Below, in pieces: positions 52,046 to 61,143 of a stretch of 64,000 nt of DNA; the first letter of the stretch is position 1; every line of letters begins with the position of its first letter. Source of the DNA: JAIEOG01 sp964611895 (lineage in GTDB: Bacteria > Bdellovibrionota > FAC87 > UBA2466); the NCBI GenBank assembly GCA_964611895.1, contig CAZTDN010000004.1:68058-132057 (forward strand), given 5' to 3'. Made by a program: the position numbers and the translations under genes. A model generated the notes under the pieces. The model was not told where the DNA came from and made no database searches. It saw only the letters and a program-made list of their open reading frames with translations.

Positions 52046-54305
52046 ACTCCTCGGCCTTTTTCTGAGTTTTGTCGGTGGATTTACTCTAGCTGAAGTTCCC
52101 AAAGGGCTGCAGTTTCGGGCCGACTATTACCAGCGCGATCTCACCTCGAACACGCTCAAAGGCAAAGGCAATGCGTGGATCAAGAATGGTCCGTATGAAA
52201 TTTTCGCGGATGAAATAGAAGTCGACTTTACTGCCAACCAGGCGATCGCTCGCGAAAACGTCAAGATGTCGGAGAAGGACGTTACTGTTTCCTGCTCTCA
52301 AGCGAGCTTTAATCTCAAAGGCCCGGACGCAGTTTTTGACCGCGCAGTGCTGACGTTTGCCCAGACGGTGATCACGGGCGACGTGATCCGTCGCATTTCT
52401 CCCGTCGAATACGAAGTCTTAGAGGGAACCTTCAGCAACTGTAATAACAGCCAGGTCCCCGCTCCGGATGCAGCCAAGTGTCCCATGGACTGGATGTTTT
52501 CTGGGCGCCGTTTTCGCTTTACGCTGGGCGAGTACGCTCATTTTTACGATGTCGTCGCCAGCGCAAAGTCCATCCCGTTTCTCTACACGCCTTACATGAT
52601 GATCCCCATCAAAACTCAACGGCAGACGGGTTTCTTGATGCCCTCCGCACCCTGGAGCGCCACGCTGGGTTCAGGTTTTTCCCTGCCTTTTTTCTGGGCC
52701 ATTTCAGAATGGCAGGACTTACTGGTCCGCCCCACTTGGTACTCCAGCACAGGAAGTCACCTGGGACTGGATTACCGTTATGCCTACTCTCCCGGTAAAC
52801 AGGGATATTTCAACCTATCTCTGATTACACGGCGTTTCGGATCAGCAGACAATCCAGGACCTGACAACTCTGCAGGTCCTCGATTCCTGGGCCTGTTTGG
52901 TGAGGGCGCAGTCAATGCCTGGAACCTCTTTCGTTTGGACGGCAGCCGAATTGAGAGCCGTCAAATGCTGAACTTCGTTTCCAACCCCTACTATACTTTT
53001 GATTACTTGGCAGATGTAGGCGCTCGCGCAGATCTGGGAAACTTGAGATCCCAGTTTTCGTTGATTTTCCCTGGAGACTCTTGGTTTTTTTCAGCTCAGG
53101 CGCAGTATCTGCAGCCTCTGACCGTATCGATTCCAAACAACAACAGCGGCACCAATATCGACGGCGGAGGCGCAGCGCAATTGCCCATCTTGACTGCTGC
53201 AAAAGCAACCACCCCACTCTTTGGGCAATACATTTCCTACGAACTCGACACCCAGCTCACCAACTATTCGCGTTCAAGCGCCACAGATTTACTGACCAAC
53301 GCGGCCCTTCCGTCCAATATCACTCCCCTTACGGAATCCATCCCTTATATCCGTACCGGACGTCGACTTCAGATGGAGCCGCGACTCGTCCTCAATCTCC
53401 CCACGCCGCCTGGCTTTCAACTCCAGCCGCTTTTGCGTGGAGGAACCCTCGTGTACCAATTCGATGCGCCCAGCGCTACTGTGCGGCATCGAGAATATTT
53501 AGACGTTGAAGTTCCCTTTGCGATGCAGCTCTCCCGTACTTTTAACACTTCCTTTTTGGGAATTGAAAAACTGAGCCATATTTTTCAGCCGCGGTTTATC
53601 TATGCAAGCAGCCTTTTGCAAACCGGCGGAAATGACCACGCATTCTTTTATTCCGATGAGGCAAGGCAGGTTTCCAACCCCCGATTTGACATCCTGGATC
53701 AGATCACTCCTTACGAATATATGCGCTTTGAGTTAATCAACCGCTTCTTGCGCAAAAAAGACTCCTCGATGGAACGTTTTTTTTGGTTTCAGGTTTCTGA
53801 ACAATATAATCTAAAAACCTCAACGACAGATCCCCGTTTTAGCAATGCCTTAGGCCCCATCGAAGTTTTTAGCTCGCTTTCTCTCGGACGCTATACCATG
53901 CAGCTTACAGCTTCTTTTGCGCTCCAAGAAACGCGCACGCTCATGGGGCAGCCGGTTACTCCCGTACGCGAGTCCTCTCTCTCCACTGGGATAACCTATT
54001 CCTCCGGAGGCAAAAATGTCATTTCACTCAACGGCCTGTACCGAAAGTCTGCCAACCCTGCGTTGGATGCTCAGATGATGAACCTGTCGATGTACCAGGA
54101 GCTACCAACTTTTTTCGATATCGATGGGTCTGTGGAATACAATTTCATTACACACCGGATTTATGGGTTTCGAGTGGGGCTGCACTTTCAATCCAAGCCG
54201 CGCGCTTGCTGGGGATTTTCCATCGCTTATGGGCAAACCTCTTTTGGCGTCCCGTTTACGACACTTGGATTTAGTTTAGATATGGGGAAATTAGGTGCCA
54301 TCTAG
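52023..54305 (+). CDS. lptD: LPS-assembly outer-membrane protein LptD
   Basis: 760 residues from a TTG inside the thiolase gene, preceded by AAGGGA. After the signal (LLGLFLSFVGGFTLA) comes the LptD N-terminal jellyroll (~25-130: KGKGNAWIKNGPYEIFADEI). The signature FSNCNNSQ and KCPMDW give the two Cys of the lid region, then a large barrel (TGFLMPSAPWSATLGSGFSLPFFW, in part). The final strand holds RACWGFSIAYG with a single Cys where Enterobacteria have two. It inserts LPS into the outer leaflet with LptE. Confidence 0.93.
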   Translation: MRFLSKHKLLGLFLSFVGGFTLAEVPKGLQFRADYYQRDLTSNTLKGKGNAWIKNGPYEIFADEIEVDFTANQAIARENVKMSEKDVTVSCSQASFNLKGPDAVFDRAVLTFAQTVITGDVIRRISPVEYEVLEGTFSNCNNSQVPAPDAAKCPMDWMFSGRRFRFTLGEYAHFYDVVASAKSIPFLYTPYMMIPIKTQRQTGFLMPSAPWSATLGSGFSLPFFWAISEWQDLLVRPTWYSSTGSHLGLDYRYAYSPGKQGYFNLSLITRRFGSADNPGPDNSAGPRFLGLFGEGAVNAWNLFRLDGSRIESRQMLNFVSNPYYTFDYLADVGARADLGNLRSQFSLIFPGDSWFFSAQAQYLQPLTVSIPNNNSGTNIDGGGAAQLPILTAAKATTPLFGQYISYELDTQLTNYSRSSATDLLTNAALPSNITPLTESIPYIRTGRRLQMEPRLVLNLPTPPGFQLQPLLRGGTLVYQFDAPSATVRHREYLDVEVPFAMQLSRTFNTSFLGIEKLSHIFQPRFIYASSLLQTGGNDHAFFYSDEARQVSNPRFDILDQITPYEYMRFELINRFLRKKDSSMERFFWFQVSEQYNLKTSTTDPRFSNALGPIEVFSSLSLGRYTMQLTASFALQETRTLMGQPVTPVRESSLSTGITYSSGGKNVISLNGLYRKSANPALDAQMMNLSMYQELPTFFDIDGSVEYNFITHRIYGFRVGLHFQSKPRACWGFSIAYGQTSFGVPFTTLGFSLDMGKLGAI

Positions 54306-55011
54306 ACCACAGCTTTGGATTTTGGGCATGCCTCTGGTCGACGGCCAGGAAGTTTCGCCTATCGCTCGCGCCAAGATCGCGCAGGCACACCTGGTAATTG
54401 GAGAGTCTCGAAAAACAAGTTTTCGCGTGCTAGCGCAGGTACCGGGCGCCAAAGACAAGCCACTCTTTCTCTTGGACGAGTCTTCTCGTCCCGAAGAAAA
54501 AGCCTGGGAACCAGAGCTCAGGCGCATCGCGCAGCTCCCTTCAGACAAAGATGCACCACAAACCGTGATACTTTTTTCAGACACAGGAATGCCCTTGCTA
54601 TTTGATCCGGGAAGAGAGGTTTTGGAACTGGCTCGCGAGCTGGACTTCGAAATTCGATCTTTGAGTGGCGCCACTTCTTGGGGTACGGCTTGCGCACTCA
54701 GTGGCTGGCAGCCTCCTTTTTTGATTGTGGGATTTTCTCCCAGAGATGAAAAACAACGTGGCCAATTCTGGCAACCGCTCATCAAAAACTCCGCGCACCT
54801 AGTCCTCATGGAGCGCCCGTATCGCCTTCTGGCATTTTTGGATGAATGCAAGCGGGTCTTTGGCAGTAAACGCGAGGCTTTTCTGGCGTGGGAAATCGAT
54901 AGTGAGGAACAAAAACTGATCTGGGGCTCGCTGGATTCCCTCTGCCAGGCCGTGAGGCGTTTTGAGAAAAACAAAGGCGAGTTTATTCTTCTGATTAGGG
55001 GGACTCCTTGA
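54295..55011 (+). CDS. RsmI-like tetrapyrrole-methylase-fold protein (divergent)
   Basis: 238 residues; GTG start inside the end of lptD. The middle and C-terminal parts match the RsmI/TP-methylase fold: LFSDTGMPLLFDPGREV equals the AdoMet-binding SDAGTPL...DPG, SLSGATSW equals PLPGPSA, and PPFLIVGFSPRD equals FLGFLPR. The N-terminal catalytic motif (EDTRHTR in RsmI) is replaced by GESRKTSFRVL. It may methylate 16S rRNA C1402 or another substrate. The next gene overlaps by TTGA. Confidence 0.75.
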   Translation: MPSRPQLWILGMPLVDGQEVSPIARAKIAQAHLVIGESRKTSFRVLAQVPGAKDKPLFLLDESSRPEEKAWEPELRRIAQLPSDKDAPQTVILFSDTGMPLLFDPGREVLELARELDFEIRSLSGATSWGTACALSGWQPPFLIVGFSPRDEKQRGQFWQPLIKNSAHLVLMERPYRLLAFLDECKRVFGSKREAFLAWEIDSEEQKLIWGSLDSLCQAVRRFEKNKGEFILLIRGTP

Positions 55012-55376
55012 ACGCGGAACGCCGACTGTTTCTCACGCTGTGGGGCCTGCTTTTGCTCAGCGGAGCGCTTTGGTATTTTTGGCCGAACCCAACCGTCAGC
55101 GTCACTGCAAAAATCCCTGTCTCTCTCGCTCCGGAGCTAGCGAACTGGATCGATTCTGCCGAAGCCGAAGATCCGGAGGCTAGCCAGGTCACGCTGTCCT
55201 TACACCCGCGAAAAGCCTCTCCGACCATCGAACTGGGGTACTCACTCCAAGGCGCCGCAGGGCCACTCCATCAAGGAAGTATTCGATGCGCGCTCGAAGC
55301 GGGCCCGATGAAACTTGCTCTTCCTAACCCCGCGCGTGTCTCCACCCGCGAAGTGCGTCTATACCTGGCGCGCTAA
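55008..55376 (+). CDS. Small N-terminally anchored protein, unknown
   Basis: 122 residues from a TTG overlapping the previous stop (TTGA). A single N-terminal helix (LFLTLWGLLLLSGALWYFW) either anchors the protein or acts as a signal. The remainder is beta-rich and Ala/Pro/Leu-rich and looks like a small Ig-like or immunity-type domain. No motif recognised. Confidence 0.65.
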   Translation: MNAERRLFLTLWGLLLLSGALWYFWPNPTVSVTAKIPVSLAPELANWIDSAEAEDPEASQVTLSLHPRKASPTIELGYSLQGAAGPLHQGSIRCALEAGPMKLALPNPARVSTREVRLYLAR

Positions 55377-55411
55377 CCACTCTGGCCTTTTTGTGTGTAG
55401 AATAGAAGCTC

Positions 55412-56575
55412 ATGCCAAATCCAAACCCCGCTCCCAGAAAAGACGGCCTGGTTCTCGCAGCAGGCAGTGCTCGGGCAGCCTTTCAGGCTGGCGTGCTGCG
55501 TTATGTTGCCGAAAATTTCCCTGACTTTAAACCGCGGGTATTTACCGGCATCTCTGCCGGAAGTATCAACGCATGCTACCTGGCACAAGGAGAGCCTTTT
55601 CCCGAGTCGGCTGTCGCCCTTTACAAGCTTTGGGAAAACCTCACTTTTGACCAAGTTTTCCGGACAAACTTCCGCTCCATTGCTTCGATGGGATTGCGCT
55701 GGGTCTACGATCTCTTTATTTCAAAAATAACCCAGAAAGTACTTTTAAAATCGCTACTCGATGCGAGCCCTCTCGCCATGACACTTTTGAACAATATCCA
55801 CTTTTGGAAAATGTCCAAAGCCGTTCAGCTGGGCTTAGTGGATGGCGTTTCGGTAACAGCGACCAACTATTACAATGGGTGCTCTACCGTATTTTACGAT
55901 TCGCACACTGCCGTGCCTCCTTGGTTTCGCGAACAGCGCCGCTCGGAAAAAACAAATATCCGCGCGCGCCACATCATGGCGAGTTGTTCTATCCCCCTAC
56001 TTTTTCCACCGATCCGTGTGGGCAACTCGCTCTATGGAGATGGTTCTCTGCGATTCAACTTTCCCTTCAGTCCAGCGCTTCGCCTCGGCGCTACTCATAT
56101 TCTTGCCATCAGTATTCGACCAAATAAGCCTGAGGGGAAACAGGTTGCCCCTAACCCCGATCACATTGGAATGGGCTATATCGCTGGAGCCGTGTTGAAT
56201 TCTATTTTTTCGGATAGCGTTGAACAGGACTACGAGAACGTCTGCCGCATCAATAAATTCTTGGGTAAAGAAGACAGAAAAGTTTACCCGTTTCTTATTC
56301 GCCCGAGCCAAGACCCATCAGAAATCGCAAAGCATTTCAGAAAAGAAATCCCGTTCCACTTTAGGCAAATCATTGCTTCTACTTCCGGACCAGACGAGTC
56401 GGGAGATCTACTCAGCTATCTGATGTTTAGCCCGGGGTATATCCGAGCGCTGCTTGAGCTGGGATACAGTGATGCCGGTAAACAACACGACGCCATTGCG
56501 GAAGCATTGAAACTCGCCAGGTCTACTGCGCCTGCCGCGCAATCTCCCATCGAGTCTTTTGGCAATAGCGCTTAA
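55412..56575 (+). CDS. Patatin-like phospholipase
   Basis: 387 residues. The oxyanion region GSARAAFQAGVL is a variant of GGGxRG. The nucleophile is Ser48 in GISAG, and the dyad Asp is Asp210 in GDGSLRF (DGS rather than DGG). Patatins hydrolyse membrane acyl chains. No signal peptide, so it is cytosolic or injected. The C-terminal ~140 residues lie beyond the core and are unknown. It ends 3 nt before the convergent barrel gene. Confidence 0.88.
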   Translation: MPNPNPAPRKDGLVLAAGSARAAFQAGVLRYVAENFPDFKPRVFTGISAGSINACYLAQGEPFPESAVALYKLWENLTFDQVFRTNFRSIASMGLRWVYDLFISKITQKVLLKSLLDASPLAMTLLNNIHFWKMSKAVQLGLVDGVSVTATNYYNGCSTVFYDSHTAVPPWFREQRRSEKTNIRARHIMASCSIPLLFPPIRVGNSLYGDGSLRFNFPFSPALRLGATHILAISIRPNKPEGKQVAPNPDHIGMGYIAGAVLNSIFSDSVEQDYENVCRINKFLGKEDRKVYPFLIRPSQDPSEIAKHFRKEIPFHFRQIIASTSGPDESGDLLSYLMFSPGYIRALLELGYSDAGKQHDAIAEALKLARSTAPAAQSPIESFGNSA

Positions 56576-56578
56576 CCG

Positions 56579-58207
56579 CTAGAGTTCAACGCGTATTCCC
56601 CCTTGAAAGATCCATTCCTGATTGAACACCCCTAATTCCCACGTAGGAGCAAAACGGGGAGTGCGCTCAAACAAAAGCTGCGCTTCGATCCCAGCGCCCC
56701 AGCGCCCGCTGCTTGGCAATCCCGCCACACTTGCCGCCACGGCACCCCAGGTCCCGAAGACGCCCAACCTCAGCCACGGCAATGCAAGGTACCGATACTG
56801 CAACCAAGCCGCGGCAGCATTCGCGTCTACCCAGCGCATTTCTCGTATCCCCGGAGCTCCGGTGCCTTCCAAATCCGACAGCTGGTTAAACGCAGCCGTC
56901 CCCGAAGCGGTACTCAGCGCTGCGTGGGCGTGCACCGTATGCCTAAGCGCGAGGCGAAAGTGTTTGGCCAATACCAACCGCGTGCGCAACACCGGGCTGG
57001 CGGTGGGAGCCAACCATTCAGCACGTCCCAAAAGGTATAATCCCGACCTAGGAGCTATGGTTCGATCGCGGTTGTCCCAAACCACTTGCGCCGCAAACCC
57101 CTGCGCTGGTTGAACGGCTAGCCCTGCCGGCAACGCATCGCTTGTGTAATTTCGAGCCAAAACAGAAACCGCGGTGTCCAGATAACCCAGTGGGAAAGAA
57201 ATCGCCCATTCAGATTCCCACGAAACCGCGTTGAACTCTTGCACGGCGGTCGCCGGACTAGTCATCCCCAATCCAAAATAATCTCGCAATCGGGAGTGCG
57301 CGTTTGCAGACAAGCGAAGTCGCAATGGGGCTGTCCACTCAGATTCGGTGAATTGGAAATTTCCCCACAGCGCTCGTCTAAGAGTGCCGTGCACTGCTAC
57401 ACCGACTGCGTGGCCCTGGTCTGCAATCCGATCGTCCCAAAACCGCAGCCCCAGCCCAACACCTCGCGCAGGTGTGCTGGAGACCGTAGGCGCCCAGCCG
57501 AAATCCAAGGCTTCTAAGCTGCGAAAATCTTTGCGCTCAGCTCTAGCCACCGCTCGAACATCGGGTGGAGAACTTTTAAGTGCTTTTTCCATCGCTTCTG
57601 CTGCAGCTGCCTGATTTCCCTGGCGTTCGAGAGTGACGGCGGTCCAGTAATCCGTTGCGATGGCGGTGGGGGTTTGGCGCTCTAAAACACGCCAAGACAA
57701 GAGTGCTGTCTTAAAATCCAAGCCGAAAAAGGGGGACAAACCTGCCCTCAAACGCCCGGTTGCGTGGAGTCGCTCGGCCTCTTCCAAATCACCCAACAAA
57801 AAATCCTGCACGTCGGCGCGAAGGTTCTTCGACGCACCCCAATGCAAATAAGGTAGTCCCTGCGCCGTATGCTCCGCTCCCGCCAGGGCGCACAGTGCGA
57901 TCGCACGGCCTCGGATCTTTCCGCTGTATGCGTTGTATTGGTTTGCACGCCATCCCTGACAGAGCTGCTCAACGTGCTTCCAGGCCGCATGGCTTGCGTG
58001 TGGGTGGCCATTCTCCGTTTCGAGGACAGCTAAGGCCTGCCAGTACTCTGCGCGTTCAAGTTGCGACTGCGTGGAGGAATCACCATAGGTATCGAGTTTA
58101 CGGCGCAACGTGGCCGCATCCCAGCGATTCCAGGGGGAGAATAAGAGATCTGCGTAAGTCGTGGTATGGAAGAACAGGGCGACTGAAAATAAACCCAACA
58201 GATTCAC
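56579..58207 (-). CDS. TPR-like N-domain plus Omp85-like barrel protein
   Basis: 542 residues with a signal peptide (LLGLFSVALFFHTTTYA). Residues ~30-230 are helical with TPR-like periodicity (RAEYWQALAVLETENGHPHA, TAVTLERQGNQAAAAEAMEK). The rest reads as a 16-strand Omp85-type barrel with the family strand VVWDNRDRTIAPRSGLYLL, a conserved-looking GAPGIREMRWV (the VRG(Y/F) loop position) and terminal GGIRVEL. POTRA domains seem to be replaced by TPR. It resembles short Omp85 proteins such as PlpD/TamA-like barrels. It converges on the patatin gene. Confidence 0.75.
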   Translation of the reverse strand: MNLLGLFSVALFFHTTTYADLLFSPWNRWDAATLRRKLDTYGDSSTQSQLERAEYWQALAVLETENGHPHASHAAWKHVEQLCQGWRANQYNAYSGKIRGRAIALCALAGAEHTAQGLPYLHWGASKNLRADVQDFLLGDLEEAERLHATGRLRAGLSPFFGLDFKTALLSWRVLERQTPTAIATDYWTAVTLERQGNQAAAAEAMEKALKSSPPDVRAVARAERKDFRSLEALDFGWAPTVSSTPARGVGLGLRFWDDRIADQGHAVGVAVHGTLRRALWGNFQFTESEWTAPLRLRLSANAHSRLRDYFGLGMTSPATAVQEFNAVSWESEWAISFPLGYLDTAVSVLARNYTSDALPAGLAVQPAQGFAAQVVWDNRDRTIAPRSGLYLLGRAEWLAPTASPVLRTRLVLAKHFRLALRHTVHAHAALSTASGTAAFNQLSDLEGTGAPGIREMRWVDANAAAAWLQYRYLALPWLRLGVFGTWGAVAASVAGLPSSGRWGAGIEAQLLFERTPRFAPTWELGVFNQEWIFQGGIRVEL

Positions 58208-58212
58208 TGTTA

Positions 58213-58566
58213 TTAAGCGTTGTCTTCGCTATCCATGTCGTCGTCGTCTTCTTCGTCCGTCTGCGCACTCGGGAGTGATACGGCTTTACCGTTGATTCCA
58301 TCTCGAAGGATACGACTAGGGGTGAAAGTAAGCACTTTTCTGGCCGAGATGACCATGGCATCGCCCGTCTGAGGGTTGCGCCCCATGCGTGCTTTTTTGG
58401 CCCTTACCCGAAACTTTCCAAACCCTGAAATCTTAATCGCGCCACCCTTGCAAAGCTCTTCTTTCATACTCTCGAACACGAGTTCGACTAGGTCCGCCGC
58501 TTCCTTTTTTGAAAAGCCTACCTTCTCGTATACGGACTCGATCAATTCAGCTTTGGTCAATGTCAT
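58213..58566 (-). CDS. IHF/HU-family DNA-binding protein with acidic tail
   Basis: 117 residues. The core (1-94) has IHF-alpha-like features: LTKAELIESVYEKVG, KISGFGKFRVR, GRNPQTGDAMVI and ARKVLTFTPS. The beta-arm tip contains the intercalating Pro (RNPQ). It then adds an unusual acidic tail, SAQTDEEDDDDMDSEDNA, absent from standard HU/IHF. A promoter with TATAAT lies upstream. The barrel gene stop follows 5 nt after its end. Confidence 0.9.
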   Translation of the reverse strand: MTLTKAELIESVYEKVGFSKKEAADLVELVFESMKEELCKGGAIKISGFGKFRVRAKKARMGRNPQTGDAMVISARKVLTFTPSRILRDGINGKAVSLPSAQTDEEDDDDMDSEDNA

Positions 58567-58601
58567 GAGAGGCTCTCCTGTAGGATGATCGCTGTCTCTA
58601 T

Positions 58602-58630
58602 ATTATAAGAATGTTTTCAACTATCTACAA
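58602..58630 (-). promoter_or_regulatory. Sigma-70-type promoter of the IHF-like gene
   Basis: On the minus strand TTGTAG (58630-58625), 17 nt, then a perfect TATAAT (58607-58602). The start point would fall near 58595, giving a ~30-nt leader before the ATG at 58566 with its AGGAGAG ribosome-binding site. Confidence 0.65.
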
Positions 58631-58674
58631 ACTTAAAAAGGCAATCGACTGTCGAGCAGTTGTGGACTTGGGTC

Positions 58675-59376
58675 TCAAGGGTTGCGAGCGAACTGTTGGT
58701 ATAGAAGCGGCATCGGATCCACGGGCTGGCGCCGCGCTCGGACCTCAAAATGCAGGTGGTTTCCTGTCGAGCGTCCTGTTCTTCCAACTGCGCCCAGAAG
58801 TTGACCACGCGCAACAAACTGGCCCTTTTTCACGGCGATTTTGCTCAAATGCGCGTAAACAGTGGAGAGCTGGCCGGCATGCTGCACAATGACCATATTG
58901 CCATAACCTGGAATGCGGTTGGTAGCGTACACCACATGGCCACTGCGAGCCGATTTTACGGGCGTGCCCTTGCGCGCCGCAATATCGATCCCCTCGTGTA
59001 CGTGGCGCCCTCGCCCTCGCATGTAGCGGCTACCGAACTTGGAACTCAGCGTTCCTTTTACAGGCCAGAGGAATGGGACCTTTCCCAGAGAAATTTCCGG
59101 CACTGGGGCCGAAGCGATTTCTCGATCGGAAGTTTCTTCTTCAAAAAATTCTTGGTTCCATTCCGGGTTATCTTCAAAAGGAAGGTAGAGCTTTTGGCCC
59201 GTGCGGATGCCTGAAGCCAAAATATCCTGATTGGCGCGTTCTAGAGCATCCAATGGGACGGAATGCTTCGCCGCGATCGCAGAAAGCGAGTCGCCCTTTT
59301 GGACGCGGTGGTACCGGGATTGAATCCCCGCACACGAGGCGAGCAAAAAGCACAGTGTCCAAGCGAATGGCTTCAT
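58675..59376 (-). CDS. nlpD: LysM and M23 peptidase lipoprotein, NlpD-like
   Basis: 233 residues from the ATG at 59376 (a TTG at 59385 is possible). The lipobox LLASC puts lipid on Cys15. A LysM domain lies at ~22-66 (HRVQKGDSLSAIA), then an acidic linker, then a complete M23 domain with zinc ligands His127-x3-Asp131 (HEGID) and HLHFE (His207, His209). The motif is intact, so it may be an active endopeptidase rather than only an amidase activator. It sits upstream of the IHF-like gene on the same strand. Confidence 0.92.
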   Translation of the reverse strand: MKPFAWTLCFLLASCAGIQSRYHRVQKGDSLSAIAAKHSVPLDALERANQDILASGIRTGQKLYLPFEDNPEWNQEFFEEETSDREIASAPVPEISLGKVPFLWPVKGTLSSKFGSRYMRGRGRHVHEGIDIAARKGTPVKSARSGHVVYATNRIPGYGNMVIVQHAGQLSTVYAHLSKIAVKKGQFVARGQLLGAVGRTGRSTGNHLHFEVRARRQPVDPMPLLYQQFARNP

Positions 59377-59599
59377 GAAACCCAATTAATGTAATTTGAA
59401 TGCGCGCAACATAGTCAAAACTGCACGCAGAGTCAATTCAGGGAACAAGCCCATACTACCCCTACCTTATCGGAAATACTTGGGATTTTAATAAACTTAT
59501 CTTTGTTCGCAGTTTTGCTCGTTGAAGGCCTTAATGCTTTTATTTCAGAGATTTAAAACTCTTTGGGCAAATCAGCCCCCATGCTAAAGCTACCGCCCT

Positions 59600-60385
59600 G
59601 TGAAAATCGTTCTTTTCGTTCTTTTGAGTCTGCCCACGCTTTCGTGGGGCATGCGATGCCACGAGCGACTCTGCAAGCTTGGGCTCTCTCCCGAGCAGAT
59701 CTCCGCTATCCAAGAAGTCCTTCGGCACCGAGGCCACTCACTCTACGTTCGGGTCCTGCACCGTCCATCGATTGACGCTGCAGAAAAGCACGATGTCCTG
59801 GTTTTCTTGGGTGAGGCTCATACGTTGGGGGAGCGTGTGCATGCTGTGGGCATGAAGCTTGTCGGCGCGTTTAAGGTCGCGGCGGTAGAGAGCATTCAAG
59901 TCGCCAGTCTCGATTTTCGGGCCCGACTGGGAGTGAAACTGCTCAAACTATACCGACAAATGGAGGCCGCGCGTTCGAAAGGGATGCGGAAAATGGGCTT
60001 TGTAAACACGGTGCAAGATGCACAAACGCACGTATTGCATCTGTTGGAAACGGGATATCCCTTTTCTGAAGAAGATCTCCGTTTTCTGAGAAAAATCGCT
60101 TTGATCGCAATGAAGGGTATTTTTTCAGGCCTACCCTTGGAAATTTCTCCCAGTGAAAATGAAGAACTCGACGCGTTTGGAGCTCGACGAGACGTGCACA
60201 TGATCCAAAATTTGAATCAATGGTTTCGTGAAGGAAAAATTTCATCACCCCTACTCGTCATCGCGGGCCGCTGGCATGTATTTAGATTTTTCCGGGAAGC
60301 CCCACGCTGGGATGACCCCACACTCGTGGACCGTTTATTAAACGACGGTACCGGGTTTCGCGAAGTCGACCTACAACTGCCTTAG
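59600..60385 (+). CDS. TraB/GumN-like secreted protein (tentative)
   Basis: 261 residues, GTG start, signal peptide (IVLFVLLSLPTLSWG). The pattern LVFLGEAHTLGERV near residue 68 and ARRDVHMIQNLNQWF, then LLVIAGRWHVFRFF near the end, match the spaced GExH, R-x-M and GxxH motifs of TraB/TIKI/ChaN-fold proteins. TIKI relatives are metalloproteases; others bind haem. Its 3' end overlaps convergent surE by 15 nt. Confidence 0.6.
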   Translation: MKIVLFVLLSLPTLSWGMRCHERLCKLGLSPEQISAIQEVLRHRGHSLYVRVLHRPSIDAAEKHDVLVFLGEAHTLGERVHAVGMKLVGAFKVAAVESIQVASLDFRARLGVKLLKLYRQMEAARSKGMRKMGFVNTVQDAQTHVLHLLETGYPFSEEDLRFLRKIALIAMKGIFSGLPLEISPSENEELDAFGARRDVHMIQNLNQWFREGKISSPLLVIAGRWHVFRFFREAPRWDDPTLVDRLLNDGTGFREVDLQLP

Positions 60386-61141
60386 AAGTGTCGCATAAAA
60401 ATCATTATGAGTGCAGTCGATCGTGATGGGAGTCAGCGCGACAAACCCTCCCTCGAGTGCATGGCAATCGGAAAGCGCGTCCTGTTCAAAACCTGAATAA
60501 GCTCCCCCGAGCCAGTAATACTCCTTGCCACGAGGATCCGTGCACTGAGTAATGTCATTGGTGTAATAGCGAAACCCCTGGCGAGTCACTTTGAGGGGCC
60601 CCATCTCTGCCACCGAAGCCCGATTTGGAATATTTACATTCAACAGGCTATGCGGCGGAAAAACCACGCTTCGAGTCGCAATCAGGACCTGTTTCGCCTT
60701 TTCCGCGGCCGCCTCAAAAAACAAACCCGGACCTCCGCCTTGTTTTGCAAATTCTTGAGGCGACTCCACTAGCGAAAACGCATAGCTGGGGATATTCATC
60801 AACGCACCTTCACGCGCGGCAGCCACCGTTCCAGAATAGTGCACATCCGTTCCTAGGTTAGCGCCGGCATTGATACCAGAGAGAATAAAATCCGGATTGC
60901 GTTTGAGAATCTGACGAATGCCCAAGTAAATGCAATCGGCGGGAGAGCCCGAGGCGGCCCAGCGATTCGAACCGACTTTTTTCAAACGAAGCGGTTTGTG
61001 CAAAGTGAGAGAATGCCCTGCGGTGCTACGTTCGCGGTGAGGTGCAACGACGATAACCTCTCCCAAGCTGCTCACCGCTTTTGCCAAAGCGTCAATTCCT
61101 GGCGATTCAATTCCGTCATCGTTGCTAATTAAGAAAACCAT
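60371..61141 (-). CDS. surE: 5'/3'-nucleotidase SurE
   Basis: 256 residues. The metal-binding ISNDDGIESPG sits at the N-terminus (Asp8, Asp9), with APHRERSTAGHSLT and SGINAGANLGTDVHYSGTV downstream, all SurE signatures. It removes phosphate from nucleoside monophosphates and exopolyphosphate. It starts 2 nt after the prfB stop, so the two genes form one operon. Confidence 0.97.
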   Translation of the reverse strand: MVFLISNDDGIESPGIDALAKAVSSLGEVIVVAPHRERSTAGHSLTLHKPLRLKKVGSNRWAASGSPADCIYLGIRQILKRNPDFILSGINAGANLGTDVHYSGTVAAAREGALMNIPSYAFSLVESPQEFAKQGGGPGLFFEAAAEKAKQVLIATRSVVFPPHSLLNVNIPNRASVAEMGPLKVTRQGFRYYTNDITQCTDPRGKEYYWLGGAYSGFEQDALSDCHALEGGFVALTPITIDCTHNDFYATLLRQL

Positions 61142-61143
61142 GC

